From Bradyrhizobium barranii subsp. barranii (GTDB lineage Bacteria; Pseudomonadota; Alphaproteobacteria; Rhizobiales; Xanthobacteraceae), in assembly GCF_017565645.3 (NCBI RefSeq), contig NZ_CP086136.1, positions 5,811,501 to 5,875,500 of the forward strand: a stretch of 64,000 bases of DNA, written 5' to 3'. How positions within the stretch are numbered: position 1 is the first letter of the stretch; each line of letters starts with the position of its first letter. The notes under the pieces were generated by a model. It was not told the origin of the DNA, searched no databases, and saw only the letters and a program-made list of their open reading frames with translations. This document shows, one piece after another, positions 1 through 7,438 of this stretch. The position numbers and the translations under genes were made by a program.

Positions 1-1
1 G

Positions 2-691
2 GCCAGCCAGGCCAAGGTCGCTTACGAGACCCTGAAGGAGCAGGTTCGCGGTACCGTCCGAGGCTTCGCTGACTCCCTCGTGCAGAACATAGCCGCCGAG
101 ACAATCGAGTTTACCCAATCGGGCTCGCCTGTTGCGCCTCCAAGCGCATCTCCGTCCCCGAGACCCGCGGCCGTTCCCACCGGCCGCGCCCCAACGCCGG
201 CGGCGAGCGGCGATGGCTCCCTTCCCGGCCCGCAACAGCGCATTCTCAACTCGCTGGCGACGTGGCGGCGGCTCGGCCACGACAAGCCCTCGAATGCCCA
301 GATCGCCTGGCTGGCTGGTTACAGCCCGTCCTCGACCTCCTACACGAACCCGCGCAGCGCACTGAAGACCGGCGGACTTATCGACTATCCGATGGCCGAT
401 CACCTGGCCCTCACCGCTGCTGGTGTCGCGAAAGCGGTGGAGTTCAAGCTGAACGGTTCGTTGCTCGACTTCGTGCTCGGCAACCTCCCCGGGCCAGAAG
501 CGCGCATCCTGACCTCCATCGCCCACCATTATCCGCGCGCGGTACCGAACGCGACCGCGGCCGAGGGCGCCCAGTATTCGCCGAGCTCGACCAGCTACAC
601 CAATCCGCGGAGCGCGCTGCGCACCAAGGATCTCATCGACTATCCCGAGAAGGACCACGTCCGCGCCGCGGAATGGTTGTTCGCAGCGTAG
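2..691 (+). CDS. Partial protein with two C-terminal winged-helix-like repeats (mobile element)
   Basis: The frame is open from the window edge, so the N-terminus lies outside; a GTG at 80 is only an internal possibility. After a Pro/Ala-rich linker the protein holds two copies of a ~60-residue unit. Each begins with LPGPxxRIL, contains YSPSSTSYTNPRSAL and ends with LIDYP; the second copy is closer to the stop. The pattern of helices with a conserved Ser/Thr-rich turn suggests a duplicated winged-helix DNA-binding domain. It lies directly upstream of excisionase-like and integrase genes, so it belongs to the integrated element. The parent could be a larger ATPase or helicase whose tail carries such domains, but only the tail is visible. 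Function is unknown; the repeat structure is certain, the DNA-binding reading is inference. Confidence 0.6.
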   Translation, partial: ASQAKVAYETLKEQVRGTVRGFADSLVQNIAAETIEFTQSGSPVAPPSASPSPRPAAVPTGRAPTPAASGDGSLPGPQQRILNSLATWRRLGHDKPSNAQIAWLAGYSPSSTSYTNPRSALKTGGLIDYPMADHLALTAAGVAKAVEFKLNGSLLDFVLGNLPGPEARILTSIAHHYPRAVPNATAAEGAQYSPSSTSYTNPRSALRTKDLIDYPEKDHVRAAEWLFAA

Positions 692-820
692 GGGCGCACC
701 ACGATGAATCTCGGCCGAACGCAAAAATCCGGTGATGACCGTGGCCAGGCCGAATTGGCAGCGGCGGTCGAGCTCAGTGCCGGCGTAAATTACGGGCGAA
801 GCGTGAGGAGTGAACCGCTG

Positions 821-1138
821 ATGATGACCGGCCCCCGCCCCAGCGATGTCCGGTACCGTGTCGAGCCCGGCGACGTCCCGCCGGAGAAGGCCGCGCGGCG
901 CCTGCACCTGACCCTTGACCGGTTCAACGAGCTCCTGCCGAGGCTTCAGGCGCGCGGCTTCCCTCCGCCCGACCCGGACACCGGCATGTTCGACCTCGAG
1001 CAGATCGACCGGTGGAGAAAAGACCGCCATGGAACCGATCCGGCATTGACGGGACGCCCCGACACCGCGCAGCCTACCGCCCCGGCCAGGAGCATGGGAG
1101 AGCGGTTTGCGGCCAAGAAGCGGAGCGGGCATGGTTGA
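821..1138 (+). CDS. Excisionase-like small DNA-binding protein
   Basis: Protein of 105 aa. The segment PPEKAARRLHLTLDRFNEL resembles the helix-turn-helix of AlpA/Xis-type proteins, in which the residues after 'A-A-R' form the first helix and the following basic stretch contacts DNA. The tail is rich in Lys and Arg. The frame opens upstream at 704, but ATG at 821 has a purine-rich GAGGAG box about 10 nt before it, so 821 (or the adjacent ATG 824) is the likely start. The stop overlaps the integrase start by 8 bases (ATGGTTGA), typical of co-translated xis-int pairs. The likely role is recombination directionality factor or transcriptional regulator of the element. No homologue was checked. Confidence 0.6.
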   Translation: MMTGPRPSDVRYRVEPGDVPPEKAARRLHLTLDRFNELLPRLQARGFPPPDPDTGMFDLEQIDRWRKDRHGTDPALTGRPDTAQPTAPARSMGERFAAKKRSGHG

Positions 1139-2429
1139 CCTGCCGCGATACGTTCACGGCGAGAAAAAGCCAAGCGGACGCAGGTATTTCGCCTATCAGC
1201 GTTACCGCGGCACGCCGAAGGCTTGGCCGCGAGTTCCTTTGCCGGCCGATCCCCTCAGCGTCGAATTCGCCACCCGGGCGAAGCTGTGCGAGCAACTGGC
1301 TGCCGTCAGGGACGACAATATCTGGCATTGGAAGTTCGTCGACGAGGCCGGCCGCGGGCATGACTTGCCAGCGCCGGATGACGCCGAGAAGTTCTGGACA
1401 GCCGTGGAGAAAGCGGTCGAGGTCGCGAAGCAGTTTGCCGCCGGCGAGCGCCGGACATTCCGGGCGCTGATCACCGACTTCAAGGCCAGCGCCGCGTTCA
1501 AGCTGAAGGGGAACGACCCGTCGGCGTCGGCGGAGGAGCAGCCGACGGCAGCGCGGCCGGGCGCGAAGCGGAAGCCGGGCCGGCGCAGTGTCGGCGGGCT
1601 CTCGAAATCCACCCGAGGGCAATACAGCCGCCATTTCCGCGAGATCGAGGAGAATTGGGGCGACGATCCGGTGCGGGCATTGACGACCGTCGATGCACAA
1701 GCCGCGATCGACGTCTTCTCCGAGCTCGGCATGCCCTCTGCCGGCCGAGCGTTCCGCGCCACCATCTCTCGCCTGATCGACTGGGGGATCCCCCGCGGCT
1801 ACGCCGAGGTCAACGTCATCGAGAAGACCGAGAAGCCGCACGAGGACGGCACCTATGAGCCGTGGGCGCCCTGGGCCTTCGAGCATTTCTTCGCCAACGC
1901 CCGCCTCGGCCTCCACATGCCGGTCTATTCGGCCCTGTTCACCGGCCAGCGCATCAGCGACGTCGTGGAGATGAAGCGGCCGCAGGACGGCGTCCGCGAG
2001 ATGCCGATCATCGCCCAGAAGACAAACGGGATCGTCCCGATCCAGATCCATTCCGAGTACCGGGCCATCATCAAGGCGACTGGCCAGGATCATGAGAAAC
2101 TCCACCTCCGGGAGGACGGCGAGCCGTGGACCTATGAGGGGTTCAAAACGGCTTGGCAGCGGGAATTGAACCGGGACGTCTTCAAGCGCTTCCGCGAGGA
2201 GCGCGTCGTCTTCCACGGGATCCGGAAGAACGCCGTCAACAACCTCCTCGAGGTCGGCTGCTCCGAGGCGCTGGTCGCCGCCATCATCAAGATGAGCCCA
2301 GCGATGGTGCACCACTATTCGAAGCGGGTGAACCAGTTCCGGCTGGCGCGCGCTGCCATGCAGCAGTTCGAGGCCGGCTGGGCAGAACTCCGGCCGCACG
2401 TCCTCGGCAACCTCAAGATCATCACATGA
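1131..2429 (+). CDS. Tyrosine recombinase / site-specific integrase
   Basis: Protein of 432 aa. Residues ~155-230 look like the core-binding SAM-like domain; the catalytic domain follows. Catalytic residues visible are Arg274 in TGQRISDVVEM, Lys297 in AQKTNG, His362 and Arg365 in FHGIRKNA, and the nucleophile Tyr396 in MVHHYSKR. The position nine residues before the tyrosine, normally His or Trp, appears to be Lys387, an unusual substitution. ATG 1131 is preferred over an in-frame TTG at 1107 because it overlaps the preceding gene's stop. The gene runs toward a tRNA-Lys 3' fragment about 110 bp downstream, as expected for an integrase that targets tRNA genes and lies at the end of a genomic island or ICE. 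The upstream part of that element lies outside the window. Confidence 0.92.
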   Translation: MVDLPRYVHGEKKPSGRRYFAYQRYRGTPKAWPRVPLPADPLSVEFATRAKLCEQLAAVRDDNIWHWKFVDEAGRGHDLPAPDDAEKFWTAVEKAVEVAKQFAAGERRTFRALITDFKASAAFKLKGNDPSASAEEQPTAARPGAKRKPGRRSVGGLSKSTRGQYSRHFREIEENWGDDPVRALTTVDAQAAIDVFSELGMPSAGRAFRATISRLIDWGIPRGYAEVNVIEKTEKPHEDGTYEPWAPWAFEHFFANARLGLHMPVYSALFTGQRISDVVEMKRPQDGVREMPIIAQKTNGIVPIQIHSEYRAIIKATGQDHEKLHLREDGEPWTYEGFKTAWQRELNRDVFKRFREERVVFHGIRKNAVNNLLEVGCSEALVAAIIKMSPAMVHHYSKRVNQFRLARAAMQQFEAGWAELRPHVLGNLKIIT

Positions 2430-2433
2430 GAGC

Positions 2434-2494
2434 GTCTACAAACCCCCTCTCCGGCCGCCCATTATCGCCCGTTAAGGGGGCGCGTCTTGTAGAC
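2434..2494. repeat. Inverted repeat between integrase and att site
   Basis: Outer arms GTCTACAA (2434-2441) and TTGTAGAC (2487-2494) enclose inner arms CCCCCT (2443-2448) and AGGGGG (2475-2480). The structure lies just after the integrase stop and before the tRNA fragment. It could act as a transcription terminator, though it lacks a T-run, or as a recombinase arm-type site. Only the dyad itself is directly supported. Confidence 0.55.
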
Positions 2495-2536
2495 AGCTTC
2501 GTTGAAATTGCTCCGGAAAACCCCTTGGCCATATTT

Positions 2537-2581
2537 CTTTTAATCACGGGGTCCTGGGTTCGAGCCCCAGCGCGCTCACCA
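2537..2581 (+). tRNA. 3' fragment of tRNA-Lys(TTT): probable attachment site
   Basis: The fragment reads as the 3' part of a tRNA. The anticodon loop CTTTTAA (2537-2543, anticodon TTT) is followed by a 3' anticodon strand, a 5-nt variable loop, T-stem CTGGG/CCCAG around TTCGAGC, the acceptor strand CGCGCTC (2571-2577), discriminator A and encoded CCA. No 5' half (expected to begin GAGCGCG) is present upstream, so the gene is not complete. Phage and ICE integrases commonly insert into the 3' end of tRNA genes and leave one such partial copy; the intact tRNA should lie at the other end of the element, outside this window. Confidence 0.8.
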
Positions 2582-2589
2582 AGCCGAAA

Positions 2590-2932
2590 CAATAACTTAA
2601 GCGAAATCACAAGCCGACCGAAAAAGCCGTGTGTGGGCACCGTGTTGGCAAATTGATTGCCGATCTGAGCGTCGAGGATGGCAGCACGGCAATTGCTCGC
2701 GATCGCCATGAGGCCGGCGCGCTCAAGCGGCAGCACGCCCTCCCCGTCCGCCAGATCCAGGCAGATGCGCTCCATGCGCGCGAAAAGAGCCCCACTAGGG
2801 CCGGCGCAACACCCCAAGCAGGTCGGCGACATCGATCACATCAAGGTCTTCGCGACGGTGGACGCCGCGGAACGATGGCTTGAGGAGAACGCCCCGGAGG
2901 GCGTCGCCTTCGAATACGATGTGATCGAGTGA
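2590..2932. pseudogene. Degraded coding remnants after the att site
   Basis: On the plus strand about 2810-2932 reads as the C-terminal ~38 residues of a small conserved protein (DHIKVFATVDAAERWLEE ... GVAFEYDVIE) with a normal TGA stop. The codon where that family would start is GTC and the upstream frame is unlike a protein. On the minus strand, about 2790-2640 reads as a plausible protein stretch (RMERICLDLADGEGVLPLE) that runs into the tRNA fragment with no proper start or stop. Both look like genes truncated by insertion or recombination at the island boundary. The plus-strand remnant could still be expressed from a non-canonical start. Confidence 0.4.
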
Positions 2933-2946
2933 CGTGGAGCGGATAA

Positions 2947-3303
2947 TCAGCGCCACATCGTTGGTGGGTTCAAGGCCTCGCGACCCGCTGCTTTCAACGC
3001 GTCGGTTGAGAACTGTCCATGTGCCGCGGCATCGAGCAGCTTCGAAGCAACGTACGCTCTGGCGCCCGTCTCGCTTACAGGAATATTTTCGCAAACTTCC
3101 TCGAGCACCGCCCTGAGCAGCGCAGTCATTTCAGCATCAAACACGCCGAACTCCCGAAATTGAGAGAATATTGAACGCTGCACAAGCGGAATATATTCGC
3201 TTGGCAGCGTTCGCCGCGTATTCCGGTCTGGGCTCTGAAATCCCAGCGCCTTCCAAATTGGCACCTGTCTGTCAAAGTAATGTGACAGCTTCCTCGGCCA
3301 CAT
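2947..3303 (-). CDS. Conserved hypothetical protein (rhizobial small protein)
   Basis: Protein of 118 aa, start ATG at 3303 with a weak upstream site. The N-terminal half is basic and aromatic (WPRKLSHYFDRQVPIW). The C-terminal half, from FGVFDAEMTALLRAVLEEVC to ALNPPTMWR, is a predicted helical domain that resembles short rhizobial proteins with an 'R.AVLEEVC..IP..E..AR..VASKLL.AA..G' pattern. There are no signal peptide, membrane segment or catalytic motif. It lies between the degraded island border and a hairpin-containing gap. The function is not known. Confidence 0.6.
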   Translation of the reverse strand: MWPRKLSHYFDRQVPIWKALGFQSPDRNTRRTLPSEYIPLVQRSIFSQFREFGVFDAEMTALLRAVLEEVCENIPVSETGARAYVASKLLDAAAHGQFSTDALKAAGREALNPPTMWR

Positions 3304-3434
3304 CAACAGGAGTTTGCAGGGCCCGCCAAGGCCCGCCAGCGTGAACCGGCAGCCTGAAACCTTCCCAGGTTTCGTACGTAAAATCTCTATCCGAGGTTTT
3401 TGTTAGTTCCCATCTCGGGGCTGGAAATGAACAC

Positions 3435-3468
3435 CGCCGCCGGGACAATGTATTAGAGCCCGGCGGCG
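3435..3468. terminator. Strong inverted repeat in a 315-bp gap
   Basis: Perfect 10-bp arms CGCCGCCGGG (3435-3444) and CCCGGCGGCG (3459-3468) are separated by a 14-nt loop. This is the only structure seen in the gene-free stretch 3304-3618. A T-run does not follow immediately, so it may be a dispersed palindrome rather than a rho-independent terminator. Confidence 0.5.
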
Positions 3469-3618
3469 TATTTGTTAGCGCCTGAACCGGCGCGCGCCTC
3501 GAGCGGCGGCTTCCACCTGAATTTGTAGGGCAGATTTTTTTCTAACCTGAGTTAGTTTTTTCTATGCCCAGCGTCGACTACCCCAATTTTTCTGCGCGTA
3601 GAGCAAGGGGTCGACCGG

Positions 3619-3891
3619 GTGGTTCAACAACTGGAACTGGAGGATTGGGCCTGGCAAATAGCCGCCGACGTGTATCGCTTGAATCTGTATAGCCGACTCA
3701 CCGGACGAGCGGCCCCGGGAGACGCCGTTTCAGACGAACAGCTTGCCAGAGCAATCCGCGAAAGCTTCACTCAAACGAACGACGGCGCCTATCGAGAAAT
3801 GGTTGAGTTAGCGACCGATGCCGCTTTATCGGCCTACGATCGTGTCGTCTCACGCAATGTCAAACAGGCGCGCACTCAACTAGCGAACTAA
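3619..3891 (+). CDS. Hypothetical protein
   Basis: Protein of 90 aa from a GTG start at 3619; the frame is closed upstream. Composition is soluble and mostly helical, with acidic and alanine-rich segments (ARAIRESFTQTNDGAYREMV) and a basic C-terminus (RNVKQARTQLAN). I see no recognisable domain, signal peptide or membrane helix. Codon usage looks like ordinary GC-rich host coding sequence. Flanking hairpins at 3435-3468 and 3935-3959 suggest it is a single-gene transcription unit. Its existence as a real gene is moderately supported. Confidence 0.5.
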   Translation: MVQQLELEDWAWQIAADVYRLNLYSRLTGRAAPGDAVSDEQLARAIRESFTQTNDGAYREMVELATDAALSAYDRVVSRNVKQARTQLAN

Positions 3892-3934
3892 CGGCTCGTC
3901 GGCGGATGATGACTAGCCTGCCCCGCAAGAGAAC

Positions 3935-3959
3935 CCCGCCGACCTTGTGAGCCGGCGGG
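3935..3959. terminator. Terminator-like hairpin
   Basis: Arms CCCGCCG (3935-3941) and CGGCGGG (3953-3959) lie 45 bp after the stop of the small gene ending at 3891. No long T-run follows, so factor-independent termination is uncertain. Confidence 0.4.
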
Positions 3960-4079
3960 CTTATCTCTACCGCTTCAACCGGCGGCGATGCGTCATCAGC
4001 CGTTACCGGACGCCACTCCGATGCATTGATGCCGCAATCGGCGCGATGTTATGCTAGTCGCAGAACCGGGAGTTTCTCG

Positions 4080-4367
4080 ATGCGCAAAATCGCCGCCGCT
4101 GTCATGTTTGCCCTGATCGGACAGACCGCATTGGCTCAGGACCATGTTCCAATGTACGGCGAGTCCAAGGACAAGACGGAGGCCGAGAAGGCGGACGACA
4201 TTCGGGCCGAGCGCGCCTATCAACGCTCCCTCGGCAATGTTCCCAACCAGAAGGCAGTCGATCCGTGGGGAACTGCCCGCGGCGACGAAGCGAAGAAGCC
4301 GGCCACGCCGGCCAAACCGGTAGTGAAACATTCGTCCAAGGCCAAGAGCGGCAGCCCCCCCAACTAG
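4080..4367 (+). CDS. Small exported hypothetical protein
   Basis: Protein of 95 aa. ATG 4080 follows a GGGAG box and gives a classic signal peptide, MRKIAAAVMFALIGQTALAQ, cleaved after Ala-Gln. The frame extends further upstream but those residues break the signal peptide, so 4080 is preferred. The mature part is short, charged and low in complexity (KDKTEAEKADDIRAERAYQR), with a Lys/Pro/Ala-rich tail, and is probably disordered in the periplasm. No known domain was recognised. It stands alone between hairpins and a degenerate region. Confidence 0.65.
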   Translation: MRKIAAAVMFALIGQTALAQDHVPMYGESKDKTEAEKADDIRAERAYQRSLGNVPNQKAVDPWGTARGDEAKKPATPAKPVVKHSSKAKSGSPPN

Positions 4368-4405
4368 CGAATTCTAAAGGGGGGCCGCCAGCGCGAACCG
4401 GCGGG

Positions 4406-4717
4406 TCAGCGCTTCGCTGCGTTGCCAGCTAATTCCATCGCGAGATCTAGGGCTGCGATTCCAATTTGGTCGGTCGGACGGGATCTACAGCGCTGGTCCA
4501 TCCAAGCAATTATCGCTGTGAAGTCACCGCCTCCGACAATCGCCTCTATCATAGAGCGACGGCCGGCGAGGCTGCCATCGAGCATCCAGCCAAAGCTTAT
4601 GCCGTGGCGACGGCAATAGCCGGCCAATTCTTGTGAAGCGCAGAAGCCTGGTGCGTGCGGAGCCGGCTCCTGAGCGCGGTGGCCAAGGGCTACGAGTGTT
4701 GGTCCACGGGTCTGCAA
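4406..4717 (-). CDS. Possible hypothetical protein, perhaps a gene remnant
   Basis: An open frame of up to 103 aa whose middle, ELAGYCRRHGISFGWMLDGS, resembles short rhizobial regulators with an 'YC..H.IS..W.L.GDL.G' pattern often linked to XRE-like proteins. The N-terminal ~30 residues look less protein-like and no good ribosome-binding site is visible, so the true start is unclear and the gene may be truncated. The sequence from 4368 to 5390 contains no well-supported large gene, and this is one of three weak candidates within it. Confidence 0.35.
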   Translation of the reverse strand: MQTRGPTLVALGHRAQEPAPHAPGFCASQELAGYCRRHGISFGWMLDGSLAGRRSMIEAIVGGGDFTAIIAWMDQRCRSRPTDQIGIAALDLAMELAGNAAKR

Positions 4718-4810
4718 CCTTGGGGAAAACGCTCCCTAGGTCAGTCGGGCTGCATTTTCCGAATCAACCAGATGTGCGCGCGTTCGCGCGTGATCTTGCC
4801 GGGGGTGTGC

Positions 4811-4969
4811 GTGAGCCAGTTTCTGTCCGTGCTGCTATTGCTGACGACACTAACGCTGACGGTGTGTTTCGGCGTGGCTGCCTGGCGCCAGTCGGCCGGC
4901 AGAGATGCCGATATCACCGCCACCATTTCACATCGGGAAACCGGCTGGAGGTCGGAACGGAGCAACTGA
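4811..4969 (+). CDS. Possible small single-span membrane protein
   Basis: From GTG 4811 the frame encodes about 52 aa beginning MSQFLSVLLLLTTLTLTVCF, a convincing hydrophobic helix, followed by a polar tail. The ribosome-binding site is poor and the frame extends upstream without clear coding character. It could be a remnant of an exported protein. Support comes only from the hydrophobic segment. Confidence 0.25.
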   Translation: MSQFLSVLLLLTTLTLTVCFGVAAWRQSAGRDADITATISHRETGWRSERSN

Positions 4970-5213
4970 GACCTTGCGCTCGCTCTTGCGAGAGAGTTTT
5001 GAAGTCACCGTTGGCGCGCGCCAGTTCGATTACGATGCCCCCCGGGCTTGATCTCGAAAATGCATCGGGGCGCAGCAGCCCCTGTTGCGGGCTTCAAGTC
5101 GAGCGGCCCCTCACGGATAACGCCTCGGTGAATGAAACCGTTCGCCGCATCACGCGAAGCACTCAGGAAACAATCCGGGTCCAATCTCCCGTCACCCACG
5201 AGGGGATCTCAAA

Positions 5214-5327
5214 ATGATTATTCTGAAGGTCTTTGCTGTTGTTCTTGGCGCTGGCATCCTTTTCACGATGTACTCAGGGGACCTAGGCGCAGACGTCGTG
5301 CTTGCCATCGTGTCCTGCTTGGCATGA
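5214..5327 (+). CDS. Possible 37-aa membrane peptide
   Basis: ATG 5214 lies 9 nt after GAGGGG and opens a 37-codon frame ending in TGA at 5327. The peptide starts MIILKVFAVVLGAGILFTMY, a single hydrophobic helix, then a short acidic stretch and a second hydrophobic end (VVLAIVSCLA). Many small bacterial membrane proteins have this layout. There is no other evidence of expression, and random hydrophobic frames of this length do occur. Confidence 0.4.
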   Translation: MIILKVFAVVLGAGILFTMYSGDLGADVVLAIVSCLA

Positions 5328-5390
5328 CAAGAAGACCGGCCAACGTGAACTTGAGGGCCAGTAATGCCAACTGCTTCGCTTGAACTATCT

Positions 5391-6053
5391 TCAGCTTTCC
5401 GGAGCCGACGTCGCAGCCGGCACACTCAGCGGCGCTCCCCCAACTGAAACCGGCCCGACAGACTTCGACTGCCGAACCATCCGCTTCCGCATCGCTGCCG
5501 ACAGTCCATAGCGCGCATTCGCTTTTCGGATCGAGGACGTGACGTCCGACATCATTGCATTTTGCAGCGTATCGACCTTCGCAATGAGCGTGGACAGCTG
5601 CGAAGATATCTTCCTCACATCCACCCGTTCGTCCGTGATGCTCTGCCGCAGAGACAACAGCACCATTGAATCCTGCTGCAGCAGAGCTGCATTCTGCTGC
5701 AAGGCGTGGTTGCTCTCCTGCAGCGAAGCCGTGTGTTGCTGCTGGGCCGACTGAATGTCCTTCAAGGCAGCGGCAACCGGATCCGCCTTTGGCGCGGAAG
5801 CTTCCCGGCGCGGAAGCAGTTCAGCCAGACTGCTGAGATTCGGCGACGGAAGATCGGCCGGCAATGTATAGATCGCCGCCGCACCATTGATGGCCAAGGC
5901 ACACACCGACAGTGCCAGGACCGATTTCCGGCGGGACCGCCTGCTCGATGCCGGAGCTTCCGGGGCTGCGGGCTCGAGTGCTGCGACTGCGAGCGCGAGC
6001 GCCGCGGGGTCGAGTTGTTCGACGAGGCCTTGCGCCTCGGATGTCGTGGTCAT
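5391..6053 (-). CDS. Membrane-anchored coiled-coil protein
   Basis: About 220 aa from ATG 6053, chosen because GAGG lies at workable spacing; an ATG six bases upstream is the alternative. The N-terminal 40 residues are Ala/Glu/Pro-rich. A basic segment RRSRRKS precedes one hydrophobic helix (VLALSVCALAINGAAAIYTL), so the protein is probably anchored with its C-terminus outside the cytoplasm. Residues ~95-165 are rich in Gln and Leu (SAQQQHTASLQESNHALQQN) and form a predicted coiled coil. The C-terminus is basic then Pro/Ser-rich. I recognise it as a conserved hypothetical type in Bradyrhizobium without a known role. Confidence 0.7.
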   Translation of the reverse strand: MTTTSEAQGLVEQLDPAALALAVAALEPAAPEAPASSRRSRRKSVLALSVCALAINGAAAIYTLPADLPSPNLSSLAELLPRREASAPKADPVAAALKDIQSAQQQHTASLQESNHALQQNAALLQQDSMVLLSLRQSITDERVDVRKISSQLSTLIAKVDTLQNAMMSDVTSSIRKANARYGLSAAMRKRMVRQSKSVGPVSVGGAPLSVPAATSAPES

Positions 6054-6272
6054 GTCCATTGACCTCAAATGAGCGAGCAACAGGAAGCCGACGCCGGAAC
6101 GTCCTCGCGACGGCTCCTCTACGCAGCACCCACCTACAACTGCCTAGAATTGTGGGCATTTTGGATTAATTCCACGTTAGCGACATGGCCGCCTGGCAGG
6201 CCCGGCCGCCCCGGCCGATTACGGGGGGCGAAGGGACGGAATGAGTCACGCGGCAGCCTGCTTCGAAGCACC

Positions 6273-6501
6273 AAAGCCGAGAGACAAGGCCCCTGAAAGG
6301 TGTAAGATTCACGAGAACCGGAGGAACGGCATGTTTGAAATCAGCGGTTTCGACACGGCAGGCGTCGTCAGCCTCAAGCGGCTGTCACTCGCGGCCGCCC
6401 TCAAGAAGGCCCGAGAGCTTGTCGAAGACGGGTGCTGGGACGTTCAGATCGTCGATCCGGCTGGGCGCGTGCACACCTCGTTTGAGGAGCAGGCCGCTTA
6501 G
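6273..6501 (+). repeat. Direct repeat copy A (229 bp)
   Basis: This segment matches 7127-7355 without gaps at a constant offset of 854 bp, including the upstream untranslated region, ribosome-binding site and complete small gene. Homology ends at the stop codon. Most differences inside the coding region are synonymous. Confidence 0.9.
6331..6501 (+). CDS. 56-aa conserved hypothetical protein, copy A
   Basis: ATG 6331 follows CGGAGGA, an excellent ribosome-binding site. The peptide contains VVSLKRLSLAAALKKARELV and ends VHTSFEEQAA. It looks like a compact alpha/beta protein with a Lys/Ala-rich helix followed by a 'W-D-V-Q-I-V-D-P-A-G' strand and turn. There are no Cys pairs, signal peptide or membrane segment. 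A near-identical paralogue lies at 7185-7355. The two proteins differ by Arg-Val-His versus Glu-Val-Tyr near the C-terminus while most other base changes are silent, which argues that both are translated and under purifying selection. Function unknown. Confidence 0.75.
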   Translation: MFEISGFDTAGVVSLKRLSLAAALKKARELVEDGCWDVQIVDPAGRVHTSFEEQAA

Positions 6502-6602
6502 CGTGGCGCTGGACCGGCTCCGCGGCTAGCTCATCAAGAGCACGCTGATCAGGAGCACACTGATCCGGAGCACACCCGGCCTCACGCCTGACGGCCCGTC
6601 CC

Positions 6603-6971
6603 TCAGTACCGCCGATAGTAATTCTCTGGCCGGTCCTGGAATTGTAGTGGAACCGTGCCGTTGGGGTAGCAGACACCGTCGCGGATATCGACGTCAGCAC
6701 CGTGGCCACATGGCACCGGACGCCGGCGCATTCCATAGTAAGGCCGCGGGCCCTGATAGTACCCCTGCAGTGCCGCCTGGTCTTCGGGACGGAGATAGCC
6801 GTTGGGATAGCACATCCCGTCGCGGGCGCTCTGATCCCAATGATCACCGCACGGCGACGGATGTCTCGGCACGCCGCGATACTGCACCTCGAGCGGGCGT
6901 TCGACAGCTGCGGCAGGCGCCGTTGCACCGCCATGAAGAGCAAGGATTGTCGCAATAGTGGTGATCAACAT
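6603..6971 (-). CDS. Exported protein with two Cys-rich CYPNG repeats
   Basis: Protein of 122 aa from ATG 6971, which begins a signal peptide (MLITTIATILALHGG, cleaved near APAAAVE). The mature part has two related units, CGDHWDQSARDGMCYPNG and CGHGADVDIRDGVCYPNG, each with two cysteines spaced 13 residues apart and a shared R-D-G-x-C-Y-P-N-G core. Each unit probably forms its own disulfide in the periplasm. Between and after them the chain is Tyr/Pro/Arg-rich. The gene lies inverted between two copies of a 229-bp direct repeat. It is a rhizobial exported protein type of unknown role. Confidence 0.7.
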   Translation of the reverse strand: MLITTIATILALHGGATAPAAAVERPLEVQYRGVPRHPSPCGDHWDQSARDGMCYPNGYLRPEDQAALQGYYQGPRPYYGMRRRPVPCGHGADVDIRDGVCYPNGTVPLQFQDRPENYYRRY

Positions 6972-7126
6972 CGAAGCGGTCTTCCAAGGCCGCAAGATAG
7001 ACAAGCCCTCTGAATGACGCCTGAACGCGACGGGAGCGCCACGACCATCAGGGTCGGCCGATGGCACGATGGCGGCCACCGCGCTGCACTGGACACTGCA
7101 GCTGCGGTTCCATGGGCCTTGCCACA

Positions 7127-7355
7127 AAAGCCGGGAGACAACGCCCTCGAAAGGTGTAAGATTCAGGAAAACCGGAGGAACGGCATGTTTGAAATCAGCG
7201 GTTTCGACACGGCAGGCGTCGTCAGCCTCAAGCGGCTGTCACTCGCGGCCGCCCTCAAGAAGGCCCGAGAGCTCGTCGAAGACGGCTGCTGGGACGTTCA
7301 GATCGTCGATCCGGCTGGGGAGGTCTACACCTCGTTCGAGGAGCAAGCCGCTTAG
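7127..7355 (+). repeat. Direct repeat copy B (229 bp)
   Basis: Second copy of the segment at 6273-6501, with no indels. The two copies flank an oppositely oriented gene, so recombination between them would delete that gene. Confidence 0.9.
7185..7355 (+). CDS. 56-aa conserved hypothetical protein, copy B
   Basis: Paralogue of the gene at 6331-6501, with the same CGGAGGA ribosome-binding site at the same spacing. It differs from copy A in the C-terminal tail (GEVYTS in place of GRVHTS). Most remaining nucleotide differences fall in third codon positions. It is followed, about 85 bp later, by a strong terminator-like hairpin. Function is unknown. Confidence 0.75.
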   Translation: MFEISGFDTAGVVSLKRLSLAAALKKARELVEDGCWDVQIVDPAGEVYTSFEEQAA

Positions 7356-7438
7356 TCGCCCGCCCTTCGGCACTTTTCAGAAATCACCCGTCCGGTCCGA
7401 TCACGCTTCGCGAGCCGTGATCGTGATCGTGATCGAAA

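Noticed and set aside
2537..2581. A complete tRNA gene at this site.
   Set aside because: The 5' half that would pair with the acceptor and anticodon strands is absent.
4633..5217. A 194-codon plus-strand frame.
   Set aside because: Composition is inconsistent and no domain, start signal or conserved segment is seen.
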